Translations under genes and position numbers: made by a program
Assembly (NCBI GenBank): GCA_008180335.1
Contig: VTEF01000005.1
Location: 1 to 64,000, forward strand
Reading direction: 5' to 3'
DNA from: Priestia megaterium
GTDB lineage: Bacteria; Bacillota; Bacilli; Bacillales; Bacillaceae_H
Length of the DNA: 64,000 nt
The notes under the pieces: model-generated
Seen by the model: only the letters and a program-made list of their open reading frames with translations
What the model was told of the DNA's origin: nothing
The model's database searches: none
Part shown: positions 16,433 to 26,111 of the stretch, piece by piece
How the letters are laid out: the number at the start of each line of letters is the position of its first letter
How positions within the stretch are numbered: the stretch's first letter is position 1

Positions 16433-18976
16433 TTAATGAATGTGCACCTTTTTCTTCTCATTGCTTGGAATACTTACATAAAGTGTTTTTGTATTCTTGT
16501 CATAGAAGAACGTGTTTACTTTCCCTTGTGTTTCAGTTAGTGAACCAACTTCTTCGTACTTATTTCTGCCTGCTTTAATTTTAGATGGTTTTTCTACATT
16601 ATTGAGTTTTAATGTATATTGTTGCACTTTAGATTCTGTGTATCTCTTAACTTCTTGTCTTTGCTGGAATGTAATCTTATTTCGTTTACGTGTTACATCA
16701 AAATTTGTTAAGTTGTATTCGCCTTTTTTGTAATCTTCTGTTGCGCCGTCATCTTCATAGAATGCATATGAAACATGTTTATCTACATACGTATCAAGCA
16801 CAAGATTTGTTAATGGTTTTTCATCTGTATATTGTTGTACTTCACGAGTTGGAATAATCGATTCTTTCTTCACAAAAATCGGTAAATGATCAAGTTGCGC
16901 ATCAACCGTAATCGTTTGTCCACCATGATATTCTTTACCAGTCCAGTAGTCTGTCCAATTTGTATCTCTTGGCAAGTAAACTTCACGAGATGTTTGGCCT
17001 TTTTTAACAACTGGCGCAAGCATCATAGAATCACCAAACATGTATTGATCACTGATGTCGTACGTATTTTCATCATGTTGGAATTGATATACAAGCGGTT
17101 GTTGAACCGGTTTACCGCTATCCGCTGCTTCTTTAAATTCGTTGTACAGATAAGGAAGTAATTGGTAGCGCATTTCAATATACTTTTTACTAATTTTTTC
17201 TACTTCTGGACCAAATGCCCATGGCTCTTGCCCTTGTTTTACTTCAGCTTTTGCATCACTATCAAAATGGATACGAGAGAATGGTAAGAAAGCTCCAACT
17301 TCAATCCAGCGAGCATATAATTCTGCATCTGGACGCGATGCGAAGCCGCCGATGTCATTTCCTACAAATGCTACTCCTGACATACCTACATTCATGTTCA
17401 TTGGAAGTGACATTTGTAAATGTTCCCAGTTACTTTCGTTATCACCAGTCCATAGTGCCGCATAGCGTTGTGTACCAGCATACATATCACGTGTTAACAC
17501 AAATGGGCGAGTGCCAGGTTTGTGCTCTTTAAATGCCTGATATGTTGCCTCTGCTTCATCATGGCCGTATAAGTTATGGTATTCTGTATGCCAAATCTTG
17601 TTATCTTCTGTACCGAAGTACGTATCAAGAGGCATTGTATGTGCATGACGATCGTCATCACGGAAAACGGCTGGTTCGTTCATATCATTCCAGATACCGT
17701 CAATTCCTTCATCAAGCAATGTGTTGTGGTTTTTCGCCCACCAATCGCGAACTTCTTGTTTAGAGAAGTCAGGGAAAGCAGAGTCTCCAGGCCATACCGG
17801 ACCAATATAAGGAGTACCGTCTGCATTTTTCGCCCAGTAATCATTTTTAGTTCCTTCTTGATACATACGATAGTTCTCGTCTTGTTTAACCGCTGGATCG
17901 TTAATTGCAATTGAATGGAATCCAGGCATTGATTCTAATTCTTTTAATGCTTGCTTGTATTGATCATTCCATGTAAACACGCGATAGCCATCCATGTAGT
18001 CAATATCAAAGTGCATCGTGTCTAGTGGAATATTCTTTTCACGGTATGTTTTTGCAACATTTACAATTTCGTCTGCTGTGTAGCCCCATTTACTTTGATG
18101 TAAACCTAATGACCATTGTGCCGGAACATCCATCTTACCTGTTAAATCCGTATAACGGTCGATTACATCACTAATTTCTGGACCGTAAGCAAAGTAGTAA
18201 GATAACTTACCGCCATTTGCATAGAAATAATAGTAATCGTCCGATTCGCTAGCCATTTCATAGTATGAACGATGTGTATTGTCAAAGAAAATTCCATATG
18301 CTTTTTTGTCTTTTAATCCAATAAAGAATGGAATTGATGTATACAAATACTTTGTATCTTTTGTGTAAGCATAAGCATCTGTATTCCATAAACCGATGCT
18401 ATCACCACGTTTGTTGAACTCTAATCCTGCTTGTTCACCAAATCCATAGAAATCTTCGTTTTTATCCGTTTTCTTAAATACGTAAGGTTTTCCATTTTCA
18501 TAGCCTGATGTCTTTCCTTGATTTACATAGTCCTCATTTATCACATTTCCTCGCTTGTCAAGAAATCGTACACCAAATTCACTCAACTTAATTTCGACTG
18601 TAATTTCGTTTGTTTTTAGCGTATATTTATCTGCGCTAACGTTTGCACGGAAGTGCGGAGTTTTCCACTCAGACGCTTTTTTGGCGATTCCTCTTGACTC
18701 AGGTTCTTTCTCACCTTTTTTTAATACCGAAACTTTTACTAAATCTTTGTCAAATAGACGAATATAAGCATCGTTTGTGCCTAAATCTAATTTGACACCA
18801 TTTGGCAGCTTCTGAATATTTTTCACCGAAAGCTTCTGAAGGTTTTCCTTTGCTAAAGGAGTGTCCGGCTCTGGTTGGGTAACTGCTAAAACGTTTGGAG
18901 CTGCTGCTGTGAAACCAACAGTAGCCGCAAGTGAAAGGCTTGCTAAAACACGTAAGGACTTCTTAGATACGTTCAT
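16433..18976 (-). CDS. Secreted GH31 alpha-glucosidase
   Basis: 847-residue exported family 31 glycoside hydrolase. A clear signal peptide ends near residue 31 (VGFTAAAPNVLA). The N-terminal beta-sandwich contains YGFGEQAG; the barrel carries WNDMNEP with the nucleophile at Asp431 and WTGDNESNW with the acid/base at Asp512; the C-terminal part (MMLAPVV, REVYLP, YEDDG) is the usual GH31 beta domain. Family members cleave alpha-1,4, alpha-1,6 or xylosyl linkages; with GH66 and GH27 neighbours, alpha-1,6 or isomalto-oligosaccharide activity is inferred. First gene of the minus-strand glucan module, with a sigma-A promoter overlapped by a LacI-type operator. Confidence 0.92.
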   Translation of the reverse strand: MNVSKKSLRVLASLSLAATVGFTAAAPNVLAVTQPEPDTPLAKENLQKLSVKNIQKLPNGVKLDLGTNDAYIRLFDKDLVKVSVLKKGEKEPESRGIAKKASEWKTPHFRANVSADKYTLKTNEITVEIKLSEFGVRFLDKRGNVINEDYVNQGKTSGYENGKPYVFKKTDKNEDFYGFGEQAGLEFNKRGDSIGLWNTDAYAYTKDTKYLYTSIPFFIGLKDKKAYGIFFDNTHRSYYEMASESDDYYYFYANGGKLSYYFAYGPEISDVIDRYTDLTGKMDVPAQWSLGLHQSKWGYTADEIVNVAKTYREKNIPLDTMHFDIDYMDGYRVFTWNDQYKQALKELESMPGFHSIAINDPAVKQDENYRMYQEGTKNDYWAKNADGTPYIGPVWPGDSAFPDFSKQEVRDWWAKNHNTLLDEGIDGIWNDMNEPAVFRDDDRHAHTMPLDTYFGTEDNKIWHTEYHNLYGHDEAEATYQAFKEHKPGTRPFVLTRDMYAGTQRYAALWTGDNESNWEHLQMSLPMNMNVGMSGVAFVGNDIGGFASRPDAELYARWIEVGAFLPFSRIHFDSDAKAEVKQGQEPWAFGPEVEKISKKYIEMRYQLLPYLYNEFKEAADSGKPVQQPLVYQFQHDENTYDISDQYMFGDSMMLAPVVKKGQTSREVYLPRDTNWTDYWTGKEYHGGQTITVDAQLDHLPIFVKKESIIPTREVQQYTDEKPLTNLVLDTYVDKHVSYAFYEDDGATEDYKKGEYNLTNFDVTRKRNKITFQQRQEVKRYTESKVQQYTLKLNNVEKPSKIKAGRNKYEEVGSLTETQGKVNTFFYDKNTKTLYVSIPSNEKKKVHIH

Positions 18977-19014
18977 GTTGCACCTCTGTATGAAAAATTT
19001 TTGATTACGAAAAC

Positions 19015-19044
19015 ACTATAATTAATTGCAAAACGTTCTGTCAA
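19015..19044 (-). promoter_or_regulatory. GH31 promoter with LacI-type operator
   Basis: Minus strand: TTGACA (19039-19044), 18-base spacer, TATAGT (19015-19020). The spacer and -35 contain the pseudo-palindrome AGAACGTTTT / AAAACGTTCT around a central CG, the layout of LacI/GalR-family operators and loosely of cre, so binding would block the polymerase. Confidence 0.75.
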
Positions 19045-19465
19045 TAAGCCTTCAAAATGCTATAACGGTAGGTATTAAGGCCTTACTCCCTTAATTTAGA
19101 AGCAATGAAAACGAATATCATTTTAATAAAGTCTGACTTTTTTTAAAATAAAAAAGGGATATCCTACCTATTAATTCACAAATTAAGGAAAGTGTTTTTA
19201 GAGGAAATAATTAGGTGATATAATGCAACATCTTTGTATAAAAAGCTACGTCTCAGTTTCATTTTTTGCTTAGTCAACAAAGTGATGATTTACAAAGAAA
19301 ACTCCAATAAATAACATTCGGACGGTCATATCCCTATAACATGCTTACCGTTTACTTTTAATAAATTTCTTGCAATAGAAATGGAATTTTGTCAGAGTAA
19401 ATAGTTAAAATAATCTTCATAAGCGTATGTTATCGTTATTATCTTTCTTTTCTTCGCTGATTGAA

Positions 19466-19494
19466 TTGATACTATTAACCTATTAATATATGGT
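19466..19494 (+). promoter_or_regulatory. Probable GH27 promoter
   Basis: TTGATA, 17 bases, TATGGT. The -10 is a 4/6 match only; it is placed correctly relative to the downstream cre. Confidence 0.45.
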
Positions 19495-19517
19495 AAATTA
19501 TGCATTATCATAAAATA

Positions 19518-19531
19518 TGTAAGCGTTTTCT
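19518..19531 (+). promoter_or_regulatory. cre site upstream of GH27 gene
   Basis: TGTAAGCGTTTTCT matches the CcpA operator consensus TGWAANCGNTNWCA at 13 of 14 positions. It lies 24 bases before the ATG and downstream of the presumed promoter, a roadblock or start-region repression position. Confidence 0.8.
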
Positions 19532-19555
19532 GAATTTGGTACAAGGAGGAATTTT

Positions 19556-21343
19556 ATGAAAAAAAGATGGTTCTATTTATTTATCTGCTTCGTTTTATTA
19601 AATTTTCTCGCACCCAGCCCGATATCTGCTCGTGAAAGTAATGCAACGAACAAAGGGTCAGGTCCGATGTATTGGATCACCTATGAACATCAGTTCGAAA
19701 ATAATACGTTCATGCCAGAAGACAGATGGCAAAAAAATGTCGATTGGATTGCAAAGGATTTTCTCCCTTACGGATATGATTTGGTCAGCACAGATGGATG
19801 GATTGAGGGTTCTACTAAACATAACGAAAACGGTTACGTTGTTTCTCATAATGATTCCTGGAAACATGATTGGAAGTATTGGGCTGATTATGTACATGCG
19901 AAAGGATTAAAGTTTGGTATTTATTACAATCCCCTTTGGGTAACACCAGCTGCTGTTAACAACCCTAACGCAACGGTGATCGGGAGACCGGATATTAAAA
20001 TTAAAGATATTGTCAACGAAGATGACCGCTTTAACGGCGGACAGCCAACTTCCTTGTATTGGGTAGACGTAACAAAAGACGGAGCGAGGGAATACGTTGA
20101 AGGATACGTCAAGTTCTTCAAAGCGCAAGGAGCCGATTTTCTTCGCGTCGATTTCCTTTCTTGGTATGAAACGGGAACAGATAAAGGAATAGGTGTAGTC
20201 GGAAAAGAACATGGCAGAGAGCAGTATGAAACAGCCCTCAAATGGATGTCAGAAGCTGCAGGAAAAGACATGAACCTAAGCTTGGTTATGCCTCATTTAA
20301 AAAATCATGGCGAGCTGGAACAAAAATACGGGGATATGATTCGCATTGATGAAGATACATTTCATGGAGGTTGGGACCATCTATCAGCACGGAGACAAGA
20401 ATGGACAGACACATGGAGTCAATGGGCAAATCCATTCCAAGGCTTTACCGGATTTGCCGATATTTCAGGCAAAGGAAAAATGATTTTAGATGGCGATTTT
20501 CTTCGCTTAAATACTTTTAAAGGTGAATGGGCTGATCATGAGCGAAAAACAGCAATCTCACTGTTTACAATGGCTGGCTCCCCTATTGCTATTGCGGATC
20601 AGTATGATACGATTGGCGACAATGCAAAGTACTATCAAAATTCAGAACTAATTGCGCTAAATAAAGCCGGATTTATCGGAAAACCGATTTTCAAAAACGG
20701 TGAGCATTATAAATTCAACGGGCGTGACAGTGAGCGTTGGGTTGGACAACTTCCGAACGGCGACTGGATTGTTGCTTTATTCAATCGCTCTGACTATGCA
20801 AAAACTGTAAGGATTGATTTTGAAAAGGATTTAGGAATCACAAGTCTCGTGACAGTACGTGATTTATGGGAACATCAAAATTTAGGCTATCAGCAAAATT
20901 TTGAGAAAATGCTGCAGCCTCATGATTCTGTTGTGTTAAAGCTAACGCAACCTTCTTCCCTAAAAAAATATCAAGCAGAAACTACTACATTGTTTGGTGA
21001 AGCAAAATTCAATAATAATCACAATGGATATTCCGGCTTTGGCTTTATTGAAAATATCCATAGCGAAGGTGCCAAAGTACGTTTTGACGTCAGTGTTCCG
21101 CAAGCTGGAGAATACAAAATACAACTGCGTTACGGAAACGGAAGAGCTACAGACAGTATTCAGACATTAACGGTAAACAGAGAGAAGAAAAAAATAACCT
21201 TCCCTTCTCTTAGTGATTGGGACAAATGGTCAGATGCTCATACAACCGTTTTACTAAAAGAAGGAATAAATACCTTAACTGTTGGAAAAGAAGCAAATGA
21301 CACAGAAGCAATCAACCTTGATTATATTCGTGTTAATCAGTGA
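19556..21343 (+). CDS. Secreted GH27 enzyme with CBM
   Basis: 595-residue exported family 27 glycoside hydrolase. A signal peptide ends near residue 25 (APSPISA). The barrel has GYDLVSTDGW, FGIYYNPLW and the probable nucleophile Asp199 in LRVDFLSW; RIDEDTFHGG (Asp265-Asp267) supplies the acid/base region. From about residue 465 a beta-sandwich beginning YQAETTTLFGEA and ending INLDYIRVNQ looks like a CBM35/CBM6 module. GH27 contains alpha-galactosidases and also isomalto-dextranase; the GH66 and GH31 neighbours favour an alpha-glucan role, but galactosidase activity cannot be excluded. Divergent from GH31; AAGGAGGA site, cre upstream. Confidence 0.88.
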   Translation: MKKRWFYLFICFVLLNFLAPSPISARESNATNKGSGPMYWITYEHQFENNTFMPEDRWQKNVDWIAKDFLPYGYDLVSTDGWIEGSTKHNENGYVVSHNDSWKHDWKYWADYVHAKGLKFGIYYNPLWVTPAAVNNPNATVIGRPDIKIKDIVNEDDRFNGGQPTSLYWVDVTKDGAREYVEGYVKFFKAQGADFLRVDFLSWYETGTDKGIGVVGKEHGREQYETALKWMSEAAGKDMNLSLVMPHLKNHGELEQKYGDMIRIDEDTFHGGWDHLSARRQEWTDTWSQWANPFQGFTGFADISGKGKMILDGDFLRLNTFKGEWADHERKTAISLFTMAGSPIAIADQYDTIGDNAKYYQNSELIALNKAGFIGKPIFKNGEHYKFNGRDSERWVGQLPNGDWIVALFNRSDYAKTVRIDFEKDLGITSLVTVRDLWEHQNLGYQQNFEKMLQPHDSVVLKLTQPSSLKKYQAETTTLFGEAKFNNNHNGYSGFGFIENIHSEGAKVRFDVSVPQAGEYKIQLRYGNGRATDSIQTLTVNREKKKITFPSLSDWDKWSDAHTTVLLKEGINTLTVGKEANDTEAINLDYIRVNQ

Positions 21344-21366
21344 CGATGAAAACAAAGTAAAGCTTC

Positions 21367-21400
21367 AATCAGCGGGTGTTTTCTTCATCTCCCGCTGATT
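21367..21400 (+). terminator. GH27 terminator-like hairpin
   Basis: AATCAGCGGG / CCCGCTGATT stem with 14-base loop, 24 bases after the stop; short T tract. Confidence 0.65.
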
Positions 21401-21648
21401 GTTCATTGAGGTAATCCGATATTCAGGACTTTGCGGACAGCCCTTCATTTTGCAACTTTGAATTTGATGATCTTACTGCTCTTTGAATCGAGACAAATAA
21501 ACAATTCAAGCTCTTTATAAGAAAGCAATACTCCTTCTCTATCATATAAAAGCCTTCCATGAATAAAAAAACATAATCATTTAATGACTTTAGATCAGCT
21601 TTTGGGGAATACTACATCCATCTATAGTACAATGGAGGGCTAATTCTA

Positions 21649-21870
21649 ATGAAAAATCATAGATACTTACTGAAAGATTCCCTAAAAGCTGAAGACATTG
21701 CAAAAGATTTAAAAATCCAACTTGAGGTTAATCGTTTGCACACTGTCAACGTTTTTCCAATAGCAGAACGCAATGAGGTCATCGTGCAAGTAGCAGATGC
21801 AGACGGTACCGCTGAAGATATCGTAGATGCTTTTATGAATGATTATAAAACAGGAGAAATGCTTGAATAA
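21649..21870 (+). CDS. Small conserved-looking cytoplasmic protein
   Basis: 73 residues, acidic, with an alternating pattern suggesting a small alpha/beta fold (VNVFPIAERNEVIVQVADADG). AATGGAGGG stands 9 bases before the ATG and a strong terminator follows, so it is very probably expressed alone. Family and function not recognised. Confidence 0.6.
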   Translation: MKNHRYLLKDSLKAEDIAKDLKIQLEVNRLHTVNVFPIAERNEVIVQVADADGTAEDIVDAFMNDYKTGEMLE

Positions 21871-21877
21871 GGAATTG

Positions 21878-21913
21878 AAACAAAAGTTCTCTATTGTAGA
21901 GAGCTTTTGTTTT
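21878..21913 (+). terminator. Terminator
   Basis: AAACAAAAGTTCTCT / AGAGAGCTTTTGTTT stem ending in TTTTG, 8 bases after the stop of the 73-residue gene. Confidence 0.85.
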
Positions 21914-22402
21914 GATTAAAGAATTGACTATAATAAGAAATACATGTTAGGAAATCCGCTTCAAGCGGAAGTCCCCACTAGTTTTGTTGCAAAACAAGGT
22001 ACATTAATTATTGTATCCACACGTTCTTCAAACTTCCAAACTGATACAAGTAGCTAATAAAATGTTCTTTTCAGATTTTCCATTCCAATTGATTATGTTG
22101 CCTAAAACAATAATTTTGAACCAGAATAGAACAGTTGTCTATAGAATAGGAACAAAATCCAACAAATCTTAACAAAGTGATCATTCATTCAGAAATCCTT
22201 TGAAATTTTCCGTCAAAAATAACTTGACTATTCAAATAAAAATTATTTTTTTCTTGTATCCCTAATTCTAAAGTCACATTTCCCAATAATTGTTTGTAAA
22301 ACATTGATAAACTTTGTAAATAATTCTGATTCGGCGTTGAATTTTTGCTGTTTCTCTATAATATGATAGGTGAAATATATCCTAGTCGGAGGTAGAGAAT
22401 CT
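21914..22402. other. Intergenic, one short hairpin
   Basis: About 490 bases. TCCGCTTCAAGCGGA at 21956-21970 is a perfect small hairpin and GTTTTGTTGCAAAAC follows, but I cannot tie these to a known RNA. A TATAAT-like box near 22357 probably belongs to the promoter of the following gene. Confidence 0.4.
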
Positions 22403-23263
22403 ATGAAAAAATGGTTGTTGCTTTTTACCTTTATTATCGCTGCATTTGCGGCACCTTTTACGAATGCTTCAGCTGCTCAAAATTATGACCAGCAAACAAA
22501 GTCTAAGAAATGTAACCAACAAGCGGTTTCACCTCTTAGCAGCGCGCATGCTCATAATGACTATTGGCATAACCGCCCATTATTTGATGCTTTAGACCAA
22601 GGATTTACGAGTGTCGAAGCGGATATCTTTCTTGTTGATGGAGAATTGCTTGTCGGCCACGACAGGGAAGAACTAAGTCCAGAACGTACATTAAAATCCC
22701 TTTATCTTGATCCTTTAATGGAGAGAGTCAACAGCAATCATGGAGCTGTTTATCCATGTTATAAGCAAGAATTTCTCCTTTGGATTGATATTAAAACGGA
22801 CGGCGAGAACGCATATCGCGTTTTAAATGAGCAGCTTCGCCAGTATCAAAAAATGCTTACAAAATCCACACCGAAAAAAGTAAAACAAGGTGCCGTAACT
22901 GTGATTATTTCAGGAGACCGCCCACGTACTTTAATGGAGAACCAGCGCATTCGTTATGCAGCCTATGACGGACGACTAAGCGACCTTGGCTCAGACGTTT
23001 CAAATAAATTCATGCCCGTCATTAGCGATGATTGGCAAGAAAACTTCACATGGATGGGTGAGGGAGAGATGCCAAAAGAGGAGCGTGAAAAACTAAATAA
23101 AATCGTTGCAACTGCTCATGCTAACGGCCAGAAAGTTCGCTTTTGGGCTAACCCGGACGACCCTTCTCCTGAGCGAGAAGCTGTTTGGAACGAACTTTTG
23201 AAGGCTGGAGTCGATCTAATCGGTACTGGTGATTTAGCCGGTTTTCGCGAATTTATGCAGTGA
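22403..23263 (+). CDS. PI-PLC/GDPD-superfamily secreted phosphodiesterase
   Basis: 286-residue exported protein with a signal peptide ending around ATNASA (residue 25). The core has HAHNDYWHNRPLFDAL, SVEADIFLVDGELLVGHD and WIDIKTDG, the His/Glu/Asp metal and catalytic pattern of the glycerophosphodiesterase/PI-PLC TIM barrel (AIM6-like subgroup). Acts outside the membrane on an unknown phosphodiester. Start 22403 follows GGAGGT; a longer frame from 22370 lacks a site. Own terminator. Confidence 0.8.
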   Translation: MKKWLLLFTFIIAAFAAPFTNASAAQNYDQQTKSKKCNQQAVSPLSSAHAHNDYWHNRPLFDALDQGFTSVEADIFLVDGELLVGHDREELSPERTLKSLYLDPLMERVNSNHGAVYPCYKQEFLLWIDIKTDGENAYRVLNEQLRQYQKMLTKSTPKKVKQGAVTVIISGDRPRTLMENQRIRYAAYDGRLSDLGSDVSNKFMPVISDDWQENFTWMGEGEMPKEEREKLNKIVATAHANGQKVRFWANPDDPSPEREAVWNELLKAGVDLIGTGDLAGFREFMQ

Positions 23264-23349
23264 TCTACGCTGCAGCAACTCTAATTCTATGTTTTCCTAC
23301 TTTTCATTTAAGTTATCGTGTTAGAATACTAAATATATTGTAGACAGAT

Positions 23350-23381
23350 AAGAGATGCTTTTATTTGAGAAGCATCTCTTT
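23350..23381. terminator. Terminator
   Basis: AAGAGATGCTT / AAGCATCTCTT stem with TTTTGG on the plus strand, about 85 bases after the phosphodiesterase gene. Confidence 0.75.
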
Positions 23382-23505
23382 TGGTTCTCTTAAAAACACT
23401 TAAAACCTTTGCAAGTGAGATCAAGGACTAACACCTCCTGATACTGTAAAAAATAAAGTTAAACATTGATCAGCAAGGATACGTACTGATCGTAGAATAA
23501 ATCTT

Positions 23506-25173
23506 TTATAATGGAAGGCTTACTTCAATCGTAGTACCCTTATTTTCTTTACTCGATATGACAACAGTTCCGTTATGGTTTTCAATAATCTGTTTGCTTA
23601 CCATAAAACCTAGACCTGTTCCCTTTTTCTTCGTAGTATAGAAAGGCTGGCCCAGCTTTGAAAGCAGATGTTTCGGTATTCCACAGCCTTGATCGATAAA
23701 ACGAATTAATAGCTTCTCTTCATTGACATTCTTAATTTGAATGACCAATTTCCCTCCTTTTGGCATAGCTTCCATCGCATTTTTAATAAAATTAATGCAC
23801 ACCTGCTTTATTTGGTTTTCCTCACACCTTACACATGTTTCACTATGGTCAAACTTAATGATGATTTGAACATTATTCATATTAGCTTGAGCATCCAATA
23901 AAGTAACAACATCCTTAATTAATGACAAAATATTTTTTGACTCAACATTGATGGCTTGAGGTTTGGCAAGCATCAGAAGTTCGCTAAGAATTTGCTCGAT
24001 GCGATCTATTTCAGCTGCGATAATACCATAATAAGCTTTTTTTTCAATACTGCCAGACTGCAAAAGCTGAAGAAATCCTTTTATTGCAGTAATAGGGTTG
24101 CGTATCTCATGAGCAATACCTGCAGCTAATTCACCAGCGACAGATAACTTTTCAGTTCTAATTAGCAACTCCTGCGCTTTCTTTCTTTCACTAATATCTC
24201 TAATAATAACTGCCCGTCCACTCACTTTGTCTTCTTCATCTCGCAAAGGGAAACATGACAGCATCATATTAAGAATTGTACCGTCTCTAGTTTTCCTTAC
24301 AGATTCACACCCTTCAATATTTTCACCTAATATCGCAAAGCTTCGATTTCTATTGACTTCAAATCTCTTGTCATCTGGAATAATTGGCAGGTCAGTAGCA
24401 TTCAGCCCTACTACTTCATCTGCAGACCAGCCAAACGTTCTCTCAAAGGCGCGATTTATCGTAATTAGCTTATCATCCTTATCCAATATTAAGATGGGAT
24501 CTGAGTTTTGCATAATAAATGATTCCAGCTGGTGTTTGATTGCCTTTAACTGCTTCTCCACTTTTTTATGGTCGCTTTGTACCGACAAAGAAGGAAAAAC
24601 AACCGTTCTTTTTTGATAGAGATTGGACTTGACTAGCTCATTATCGGTCATCAAGTATTCATGACTTTTAAGCATCGTATTTTGAAGTAAAGCTGAGATT
24701 TTGTTACCATCATAGGCGCAAATGGAAACTAACCCTGAGGAACTTACACTTTGATCAGCTATGTTTTCAAAGTGTTCGAGTTTTGAAGTGATATGGTCTT
24801 GCTCTTTCCATTCAACATGAGCCCATGTTCTGAATGAAATCTGTTGACTTAGAAATGGTTTTATTATTTGTGTAAAGTGGTTAACAATACTTTCACAATG
24901 ACAATCTCCGTACAAACGGTAAAATTCATAATTATCAATGTAATGAATATAGTCTAATTGATCATGAGATAACGCTTCTTGCAGCTTAAGATAAATCTGT
25001 TCGTATCTTTCCTTATTTTCAATAATCAAAAGATGATGTCCATGTTCGATACCCGTCATAATATAGGAAACAGCATTTTCAATGTAACTATCAATTGCAT
25101 CGTAGATATATAAGATATGTCCATGGTTTGCTATCTGCATCATTTGAGTTAACTTTACTGTCTTTGAATTCAT
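23506..25173 (-). CDS. MEDS-PAS sensor histidine kinase
   Basis: 555-residue soluble sensor kinase. The N-terminal 190 residues form a MEDS-type domain (HGHILYIYDAIDSYIENAVSYI, with CAYDGNKI), followed by a PAS domain (about 205-325, ending DISERKKAQ), HisKA with the phosphoacceptor His in AHEIRNP, and HATPase_c with NFIKNAMEAMP (N box), DQGCGIP (G1) and GTGLGF (G2). This architecture resembles the soluble sporulation kinases of Bacillus; no response regulator gene is adjacent, consistent with an orphan phosphorelay kinase. Start 25173 is preceded by AGGTGAGGTG. Confidence 0.88.
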   Translation of the reverse strand: MNSKTVKLTQMMQIANHGHILYIYDAIDSYIENAVSYIMTGIEHGHHLLIIENKERYEQIYLKLQEALSHDQLDYIHYIDNYEFYRLYGDCHCESIVNHFTQIIKPFLSQQISFRTWAHVEWKEQDHITSKLEHFENIADQSVSSSGLVSICAYDGNKISALLQNTMLKSHEYLMTDNELVKSNLYQKRTVVFPSLSVQSDHKKVEKQLKAIKHQLESFIMQNSDPILILDKDDKLITINRAFERTFGWSADEVVGLNATDLPIIPDDKRFEVNRNRSFAILGENIEGCESVRKTRDGTILNMMLSCFPLRDEEDKVSGRAVIIRDISERKKAQELLIRTEKLSVAGELAAGIAHEIRNPITAIKGFLQLLQSGSIEKKAYYGIIAAEIDRIEQILSELLMLAKPQAINVESKNILSLIKDVVTLLDAQANMNNVQIIIKFDHSETCVRCEENQIKQVCINFIKNAMEAMPKGGKLVIQIKNVNEEKLLIRFIDQGCGIPKHLLSKLGQPFYTTKKKGTGLGFMVSKQIIENHNGTVVISSKENKGTTIEVSLPL

Positions 25174-25443
25174 TGAGCACCTCACCTTAGTAGTCATCAT
25201 GTACCATTATTATACATTAAAGCAATTCTTTAGAGTACACCTTGTTATAAAGACCTTGTTTCGAATTCACTGAAAAAAATAGAAATCATAGAACTTTACA
25301 TCAGCAAACTGCATTGCTCATGTACTCAAATACTACACAAGATGAAGCTTCCATTAATAAATGGTTTATGAATGACGTATGATTTTCAACATATAAAACC
25401 TCCTAAAAGAGTTAAAAATAGAAGGTGCTCAAACGAAGAAAAA
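25174..25443. other. Intergenic with a possible decayed small gene
   Basis: On the minus strand AGGAGGT (near 25395) is followed by only an 8-codon frame, while the overlapping frame is open for about 30 codons and reads protein-like (contains EASSCVVFEYMSNAVC). It may be a frameshifted small gene. Nothing else seen. Confidence 0.3.
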
Positions 25444-25489
25444 GGGATTGTCTCATAAGCTCTTACGGTGACTTGTGAGACAACCCCTC
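25444..25489 (-). terminator. Long hairpin, probable ybaK terminator
   Basis: Imperfect 18-bp stem, GGATTGTCTCATAAGCTC against GACTTGTGAGACAACC, followed by TTTTTC on the minus strand. It lies 145 bases past the YbaK stop. The stem sequence resembles the termini of some Bacillus insertion sequences. Confidence 0.6.
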
Positions 25490-25634
25490 CATACATAACC
25501 AAATACTTTCATTAAGGCGCAGCCAGTCCATTATAAATACTAGAATTGTTCAATTGGATTTAAGCTCATCTCCCTTGAACTTTCCAAACATTTACAGTTA
25601 GTTTAAGATTATTTCTTTCCGTTTCATTACATCC

Positions 25635-26111
25635 TTACTTCACTAAATCTGTCAAAGTAGCGTTCGTTACTTTTACAAGATTTTCTAATTTCAATTCAAT
25701 TTGTACACCTATACTTCCTCCGCTAACAATGATTGTTTCAAGTAATTGTGACCGTTCATCAATAAAAGTAGGAAATAGCTTTTTCATCCCGATCGGTGAA
25801 CATCCGCCCCGAATATATCCCGTAATTTTTTGAATGTCCTTTACAGCAATCATTTCAACTTTCTTTTCTTTAACAACTTTGGCAGCTTTCTTCAAATCAA
25901 GCTGAGCCTCAACAGGAATTAAAAAAACGTAATATGCTTTACTGGCCCCTTGCGCTACAAGCGTTTTATAGACGATGTCCGCTTCTCTCCCTATTTTTTC
26001 AGCAACAGATACGCCGTCGATTTTCCCGTCTTCTCGGCTATACGTCATCATTTTATATTCTATTTTTTCAGCGTCTAGAATTCTCATTGCATTTGTTTTA
26101 CTCTTCGCCAT
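25635..26111 (-). CDS. ybaK: Cys-tRNA(Pro) deacylase, YbaK family
   Basis: Trans-editing enzyme that hydrolyses Cys-tRNA(Pro) and related misacylated tRNAs. 158 residues, full length for YbaK/EbsC. The family blocks are visible: IEYKMMTYSRE, ADIVYKTLV, FLIPVEAQLDLKKAAK with the conserved Lys, and RGGCSPIGMKK. Single gene. The neighbouring hairpin at 25444 probably ends its transcript. Confidence 0.9.
   Translation of the reverse strand: MAKSKTNAMRILDAEKIEYKMMTYSREDGKIDGVSVAEKIGREADIVYKTLVAQGASKAYYVFLIPVEAQLDLKKAAKVVKEKKVEMIAVKDIQKITGYIRGGCSPIGMKKLFPTFIDERSQLLETIIVSGGSIGVQIELKLENLVKVTNATLTDLVK

Noticed and set aside
17215-17914. Several plus-strand frames up to 112 codons
   Set aside because: They are antisense to the well-supported GH31 gene and follow from its codon use.
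19907-20271. Two minus-strand frames over 100 codons
   Set aside because: Antisense shadows of the GH27 gene with no starts or homology.
23329-23424. TTG-started 31-codon minus-strand frame with AGGAGGTG upstream
   Set aside because: The ribosome site is excellent, but the frame runs through a strong terminator hairpin and the product looks random.
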